Source: DATBMY01 sp036554605
Lineage (GTDB): Bacteria > Acidobacteriota > Blastocatellia > UBA7656
NCBI GenBank assembly: GCA_036554605.1
Contig: DATBMY010000130.1
Span: 1-25,449 of the forward strand
DNA: 25,449 nt
Reading direction: 5' to 3'
Part shown: positions 21,081 to 25,449 of the stretch, piece after piece
Position numbering within the stretch: position 1 is the stretch's first letter
How the letters are laid out: each line of letters starts with the position of its first letter
Program-made: the position numbers and the translations under genes
The notes under the pieces: model-generated
What the model saw: only the letters and a program-made list of their open reading frames with translations
What the model was told of the DNA's origin: nothing
The model's database searches: none

Positions 21081-22835
21081 TCACATATTGACTATAAGTA
21101 TGTTTGAGCGCAGGCCGTCGCATATAACGCGCACGCGGTTGGCTCCCTGGCGCAGGTTAAGCTCCTGGCTCGACGCGCTGACGACCAGCTTCTTGCCCGA
21201 GCCGTTCGCCTGAAGCGATGAAGACTCGCCAACGAAATTGCCGTTTATTTCGAGTCGAATCGCGCCCGCGAATCGCTTGCCTTTGACCGTCAGCTTATCG
21301 CGTTTAAAAGAGACCGATGAAAGCTTCGGCCCGCCCGGGTCAGCGCCGCTAAAGTCTGCTTCCTCGACATTGCTGCGGTTGTCTTTCGAATCAATCACCG
21401 TAAAACTGATCGCGACTGCCTCGGCGAAGCGACTCATATCCGAAAGCTCGACGCTGAAAGGCTCAGCCGAGCCAACGCCGAACTGCACGGAGAAAGGAGC
21501 CGTCTCTCCGAGCACCCTTCCCTTCTGATCGAGCAGTTTCACCTGCGCGCGGACTGCGTCGCCGTCCGCGTCGGCAACCGTGCCGCTCACCGTCAACACA
21601 TCACCGAGAAGGCTTGCCGAAAGCTCGCTCAGTCCCGGCTTATTGTCGCCTACGGGCCTGACATCGTAGCCGAACCAGTCGAGCGCCGTCAGGTCGTTGA
21701 GCGTTACCGAGTAGCGGCGGCCTCGCGGCAGGGTCGGGTCCATGATGCCCACGCGAGGACCAACAAGGGCGTCGTCTTTCCAGTGAGAAGCCTGCCGGCC
21801 GTCGCCCCCGCTGCCGTCGGGGCGGCCGGTGGAAAGCTGGTGTTCGGACCCGCCCGTGTAAAAGGCGTGAACGCCGCCCGCCTTTAATAATCGATCCGAG
21901 GTTGAAAAGCTGCTCATACTTCCGCCCGGCCGCACCCTGAATAGATCCCACACCGAAACGGCCACGGGGAAGTTCGGGTCCATTTCGTGGCGGCCCGTCA
22001 CCGACACGAACCCGAGCGCGTGACCCAGTTCGTGCGCGACCACGGATTCGAAATCGGCTTTGCCTTCGTCAACGCCATCGCGCGCGTCGAAATCGAATTC
22101 GATCGCGGAATTGAATCCGATGGCCGGCGGCGGCCCCCAGTGCGAAGGCTCGATCTCGGGGTCGGCCACTTCGGGGATAAATCCGAGCGCGCGAAAGAGC
22201 GCCGAAGGCGCGGCCACGATCCCCGTATCGCCCGAATCGGTCGGGACGACCTGCAACGGAAGAGACGCGTACAGCTCAAGCTCTTTTTCGCTCCTGGCCC
22301 GGTTGAGATAGCGCCTGTGCAGCGTTCGATATATGGGATCCGCAACGAGCACTTGCGGATTGGTTAAACCGATTACGCCATCCGGGAACTGCTGCCCGAA
22401 CCATGTAGGGCCGAAGTCGACGTCTACGACGATTGTGACCGGCGTTTGAATGACCGATTCCCACAGCGCGGCCGCTCTCAAGAACGCGGCCTTCGCCTCG
22501 GGAAAGCTCTCCAGTTGCGGCGCGGCGCGCAGCATGATCTTGAGCCCGCCCTGCTCCTGGAGCCTTACGGGTGAAATCAGCGAAAGGCCATAGGAATCCT
22601 TCGCGGCAAGCGTGAGCGATTCTTCATCGGTCGAATGGCGGCATCCTACCCCCGCTGCTGATTCGTAAAGCACGCACCCGGCGACGCCCGGCACCGAGTA
22701 AAACTCAAAACGCTCATCATCGCCCGGCCCGCCCGAATCTGCTCGGGAGCCGTGGTCTATGACCGGCAATCCGGCCATCAATATTAGTATCGCGGCAATT
22801 ATAGAGATTGATTTAATAGAAGCATGTCGCGCCAT
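21081..22835 (-). CDS. Secreted matrixin-like zinc metalloprotease (NF038122-type), 584 aa
   Basis: I start at ATG 22835 because GAGAGG lies 8 nt upstream; a GTG three codons earlier overlaps that site. A signal peptide (about 6-28, SIIAAILILMAGLPVIDHG) precedes a catalytic domain. It carries LKIMLRAAPQLESFPEAKAA and LWESVIQTPVTIVVDVDFG, typical of this secreted family, and around residue 268 the metzincin-type zinc motif HELGHALGF (HExxHxxGF). A following WFGYDV suits the family's C-terminal end of the catalytic part. The remaining ~190 residues are beta-rich, with an Ig/IPT-like end (LSSVSFKRDKLTVKGKRFAG, ANRVRVICDG) that resembles IPT/TIG folds. The likely role is extracellular proteolysis or surface protein processing. 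It is convergent with the tricorn-like protease and divergent from the AsmA-like gene. Confidence 0.87.
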   Translation of the reverse strand: MARHASIKSISIIAAILILMAGLPVIDHGSRADSGGPGDDERFEFYSVPGVAGCVLYESAAGVGCRHSTDEESLTLAAKDSYGLSLISPVRLQEQGGLKIMLRAAPQLESFPEAKAAFLRAAALWESVIQTPVTIVVDVDFGPTWFGQQFPDGVIGLTNPQVLVADPIYRTLHRRYLNRARSEKELELYASLPLQVVPTDSGDTGIVAAPSALFRALGFIPEVADPEIEPSHWGPPPAIGFNSAIEFDFDARDGVDEGKADFESVVAHELGHALGFVSVTGRHEMDPNFPVAVSVWDLFRVRPGGSMSSFSTSDRLLKAGGVHAFYTGGSEHQLSTGRPDGSGGDGRQASHWKDDALVGPRVGIMDPTLPRGRRYSVTLNDLTALDWFGYDVRPVGDNKPGLSELSASLLGDVLTVSGTVADADGDAVRAQVKLLDQKGRVLGETAPFSVQFGVGSAEPFSVELSDMSRFAEAVAISFTVIDSKDNRSNVEEADFSGADPGGPKLSSVSFKRDKLTVKGKRFAGAIRLEINGNFVGESSSLQANGSGKKLVVSASSQELNLRQGANRVRVICDGLRSNILIVNM

Positions 22836-23123
22836 ATGATTCACCTCTCTGGCAGATAGTTCGGCACTTCAGACAGATCGAGGCTTAATACCCGATTTGA
22901 GAGGAATGCTGGTGTAGGGGCATCGCGCGATGGGTGGCTACACGACAGGCCGAAAATCGGACACCCGCCGGTATAGCTCTGTTTAGGATAGCTCAAAACC
23001 GCCCGCAAGCAATACTTTTCTTGCAATCCTTTAAGTGGCGTGCGACCCCTTGCGCCTTGCGCGGCATCATATTTGCGAAGTAGCATATGCCTTGTGAGTC
23101 GCTTGTTTGTTCGGTGAGGTGCG

Positions 23124-24419
23124 ATGGCGAAGAAGAGACGATGGCCCAAACGCCTTTTTATTTTTATTATCCTGCTGGTCGCTCCCGTACTGGTCGCGCC
23201 GCTCATACCGCTCGGCTCGCTTGAGCCGGAAGTCGAAGCTCGCCTCTCCGAGACGCTTGGCCGCAGAGTCGACGTGAACTCCATGCGATTCAGTTTCTGG
23301 GGTGGTCCCTACTTATTAATAAATGATATGACCGTTATGGAAGATCTCGCATTTGGCGAAGGCAATTTCCTCAAAGCAAGCGGGGTCCGCGCCGATTTCT
23401 CGGTCTTAAAATATGTCTTCAGCCAGCAAATAGTCATCGATGCCCTGACGATTGAATCCGCCGATTTTACTCTGATAAAGAATCAAGATGGAGTGTGGAA
23501 CTGGACGACCGTGGGCGAAGCCGGCACGGGCGCGCCGCGGGCCGCCCTTAATTTCAATATCAATGCGGCAGCCGCGTTATTTGCCAACAGCAGCGCGACG
23601 CTCGACCAGATAGATATAAAGACGGCGACCGTGCGCATGATCGATAAGACCGGGGCCGAGCCTCCCGAGAGCTTTTATAAAAACATATCGGTTGTGGCGA
23701 CGATGACCGCGGCCGAAGGACAGGCGCGGCGCGCGACGGGCGAAGTAAACGCCGACTCGGTTAAAGATCAGGAGGCAGAAGCCTTCAAGGCGCGTCTGCC
23801 GTTCGACTTCACTTATGATACGAGTAAGCCCGAAGGCATGGTGATCGACGGAACGCTCGGGCCGGGGCCGCTTCAAACTGAAAACATATCAATGGAGCAG
23901 TTTAAAATAACCGGCAAGATAAACTCTAATCGCTCGGCCCGGCGCGCAAACGTCTCGACCTCATCGACGACCGGAGGGCTGACCGGTCAGGGTCATTTGA
24001 GTATCACGGGGCTGCATATGGCGAACGTAAACGTCAGCGAGAATGTTGCCCGGAAGCTACAGATAAGCAACATAGGCAATATGCAGCCCGGGACCGATAT
24101 GGGAAAGCTCGAGACGGACTTCCATATCGACCGGGGAACGGTGACGACCAACGGGCTGCGCATAGAGCAGCTTGACGGCCTCGGAGAAGCGACCGCCCCG
24201 CAAGGATGGTTCAAGGTCGAGCAGGCGCTCGTGCTCAATTATAAAGTCGACCTGCTGCTCAGCCCGGAAACTACCGCGCAGATGAAGTCGGCCTATCCGA
24301 TGGCTGAATGGCTCTCGATATTTCAAAACAGCGACCGCTTCGGCGTCTCTGTCAACGTGACGGGCAGTTTGCGAAACCCGCAGATTCAAGTGGACTATCT
24401 TCGGACATTAGGGTTCTGA
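23124..24419 (+). CDS. AsmA-like protein (431 aa), inner-membrane anchored
   Basis: A short basic N-terminus (AKKRRWPKR) and one transmembrane helix (about 9-29) anchor a long periplasmic beta-rich domain. The N-terminal segment carries the AsmA pattern: VEARLSETLGRRVDVNSMRF, FLKASGVRADFSVLKYVFSQ, IVIDALTIESADFTLIKNQD and then GVWNW. The end (ETDFHIDRGTVTTNGLRIEQ, GSLRNPQIQVDYL) matches the AsmA C-terminal repeat. AsmA/YhdP/TamB-type proteins form hydrophobic grooves thought to carry phospholipids between the two membranes. This one is short compared with E. coli AsmA (617 aa) and probably does not span the periplasm alone. GGTGAGG about 6 nt before ATG supports the start. The lipoprotein gene follows after 53 nt on the same strand, probably in the same operon. 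Confidence 0.85.
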   Translation: MAKKRRWPKRLFIFIILLVAPVLVAPLIPLGSLEPEVEARLSETLGRRVDVNSMRFSFWGGPYLLINDMTVMEDLAFGEGNFLKASGVRADFSVLKYVFSQQIVIDALTIESADFTLIKNQDGVWNWTTVGEAGTGAPRAALNFNINAAAALFANSSATLDQIDIKTATVRMIDKTGAEPPESFYKNISVVATMTAAEGQARRATGEVNADSVKDQEAEAFKARLPFDFTYDTSKPEGMVIDGTLGPGPLQTENISMEQFKITGKINSNRSARRANVSTSSTTGGLTGQGHLSITGLHMANVNVSENVARKLQISNIGNMQPGTDMGKLETDFHIDRGTVTTNGLRIEQLDGLGEATAPQGWFKVEQALVLNYKVDLLLSPETTAQMKSAYPMAEWLSIFQNSDRFGVSVNVTGSLRNPQIQVDYLRTLGF

Positions 24420-24472
24420 CCCGGCTCAACAATTCGAGAACCCAATAATCAATAATGAAGACGGAGGAATAG

Positions 24473-25366
24473 ATGTCTAACGGACCCCAGTTTATAAGGA
24501 GCGCGCTCGTGCTTGCGCTCGCGGCGATGCTCAATTTCGGCTGCACTCCAGGCACGGGCGGCAACGCTAACTCTACCGCGAACACAAACGTGAGCGCGAC
24601 GGCCAACGCCAACTCTGCCGCCGCTACTACGAGCTTCACAACGCGCGAGCCGGAACGCTACAGCGTCCGCATGAGCATAGACGCTCAAGCGCAGGTCAAT
24701 AACCGCCCGGCCGATCCCCAGCCTGTACAATTCAATTTCTCAAAGATCGGCGCGGACCGGCGATGGGAATTCAACATGCCGAACGTTGGGCCGGCCATCT
24801 ACCTGGAGAAATCAGGGCTGAAATACCTGATACTCCCTTCGCAGAATAAGTACGTCGAGATAAACCCGGCCGAGCTAGGGATCAATCAGGAGATGGGTCA
24901 GCTGCTCACACCAGTCGGCATGCTCGAACAGCTCAAGAACCGCGCGCCGCAAGCCCAATCCTTAGGCACAGAGCAACTGAGCGGGCGTCAGGCGATGAAA
25001 TGGCAGTTCGCCGGTCAGGCTCAGACCGGCGCTCAGACCGGAACGGTCGTGGCCGACAGCCTCGTCTGGGTAGATCAGGAGACGGGGCTGCCGCTGCGCT
25101 CGGAAATCGTGATGAACAGGACCGGCGGCGACACCGCGCGAATTACATCTATAACGGAGAACCTTCAGCTCAATCCCGACGAGTCGCTCTTTAATGTGCC
25201 CGAAGGAATGCAGAAGGTGACTACCGAGCAGTTAAAACAGCAGGTGCAGGCGGCAATGGGCTGGTTGAAAGTCCTCGTTGCCTCGATGGGCAATCAGGGA
25301 CAACCCGCCGGCGCGGCTGCCACAACCACGCCCGCGAACGCGAACGGCAACGCCAACCGGCCATAA
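24473..25366 (+). CDS. LolA-fold outer-membrane-type lipoprotein (297 aa)
   Basis: The signal peptide ends in a lipobox, LNFGC, with Cys24 predicted to be lipidated. An Asn/Thr/Ala-rich linker (about 25-55: NANSTANTNVSATANANSAA) leads to a beta-sheet domain of LolA/DUF4412 type: YSVRMSIDAQAQVNN, RRWEFNMPNVGPAIYLEKSG, LKYLILPSQNKYVEI, GRQAMKWQF, VADSLVWVDQETGLPLRSEI and FNVPEGMQKV. Such domains bind acyl chains or act as lipoprotein carriers. The C-terminus repeats the Asn/Ala/Thr-rich composition (TPANANGNANRP). ACGGAGGA lies 6 nt before ATG. The AsmA-like gene immediately upstream suggests a shared role in envelope lipid handling (inference). A long inverted repeat follows 15 nt after its stop. 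Confidence 0.85.
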   Translation: MSNGPQFIRSALVLALAAMLNFGCTPGTGGNANSTANTNVSATANANSAAATTSFTTREPERYSVRMSIDAQAQVNNRPADPQPVQFNFSKIGADRRWEFNMPNVGPAIYLEKSGLKYLILPSQNKYVEINPAELGINQEMGQLLTPVGMLEQLKNRAPQAQSLGTEQLSGRQAMKWQFAGQAQTGAQTGTVVADSLVWVDQETGLPLRSEIVMNRTGGDTARITSITENLQLNPDESLFNVPEGMQKVTTEQLKQQVQAAMGWLKVLVASMGNQGQPAGAAATTTPANANGNANRP

Positions 25367-25381
25367 CCTTACGTTGCGGAT

Positions 25382-25449
25382 AAATCCCGCGCGGCCCGTT
25401 CTCCTAACATGCTTTTTAATGCGTTAGGAGAACGGGCCGCGAGGGATTT
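25382..25449. repeat. Long inverted repeat with 27-nt arms at window end (terminator-like)
   Basis: The left arm 25382-25408 pairs with the right arm 25423-25449 at 26 of 27 positions (one C/A mismatch), around a 14-nt AT-rich loop ATGCTTTTTAATGC. The core is CGGCCCGTTCTCCTAAC and its complement. It lies just after the lipoprotein stop, so it may terminate transcription, but arms of this length exceed a normal terminator. The right arm reaches the window edge, so it may extend further. Confidence 0.8.

Noticed and set aside
22841..23284. 147-codon minus-strand frame between divergent genes
   Set aside because: It overlaps the AsmA-like start and the metalloprotease ribosome site, and has no ribosome site or family features of its own.
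1..25449. CRISPR arrays, rRNA, complete insertion sequences, prophage or integrase genes
   Set aside because: I looked for these on both strands and found no repeat-spacer pattern, rRNA-like segment, transposase or recombinase motif.

Overview
The window is chromosomal DNA from a moderately GC-rich bacterium, most likely an acidobacterium of the Blastocatellia type. That placement is inference. It rests on ECF-sigma/Ser-Thr-kinase gene pairs, TolB-propeller fusions, a tricorn-like protease and many secreted or lipid-anchored proteins. There are no rRNA genes, CRISPR arrays, transposases or integrases.

Layout. Positions 1-1673 hold the tail of a serine hydrolase (DUF3471 end), a small unknown gene, a DUF4440 lipoprotein and a membrane-anchored small protein. 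Positions 1998-4402 hold an intact ECF sigma factor overlapping a membrane Ser/Thr kinase with a DUF4384 sensor end. Positions 4634-5872 hold a secreted PQQ-type sugar dehydrogenase. From about 5977 to 14954 lies a patchwork of accessory and decayed sequence. It contains an AT-richer orphan metallopeptidase, a sigma gene with a 106-codon in-frame deletion overlapping an intact 952-aa kinase/propeller protein, about 1 kb of gene debris, a collagen-like glycine-rich exported protein, and a third sigma gene followed by a kinase cut off after about 60 residues. An intact tRNA-Gln(CTG) closes this stretch at 14881-14954. Two degenerate copies of that tRNA's 3' half (6026-6073, 11187-11234) lie in the same orientation on its 3' side, which is the geometry expected of att sites from old tRNA-targeted integrations.

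Positions 15112-25449 look like ordinary chromosome. They carry a sugar-transfer-type ATP-grasp protein, a class A beta-lactamase-like protein lacking the general-base Glu, a tricorn-like protease, a secreted matrixin-like metalloprotease, an AsmA-like protein and a LolA-like lipoprotein. The window ends in a long inverted repeat.

How the genes may work together. Three sigma/kinase modules sit within 12.6 kb in three states: both genes intact, sigma gutted, and kinase truncated. All three sigma factors lack the acidic DAED patch of region 2.2 and carry a Thr there instead. This matches the phospho-activated ECF43 (EcfP/PknT) logic and suggests that each kinase switches on its neighbouring sigma factor by phosphorylation. 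This is the most testable systems-level idea in the window.
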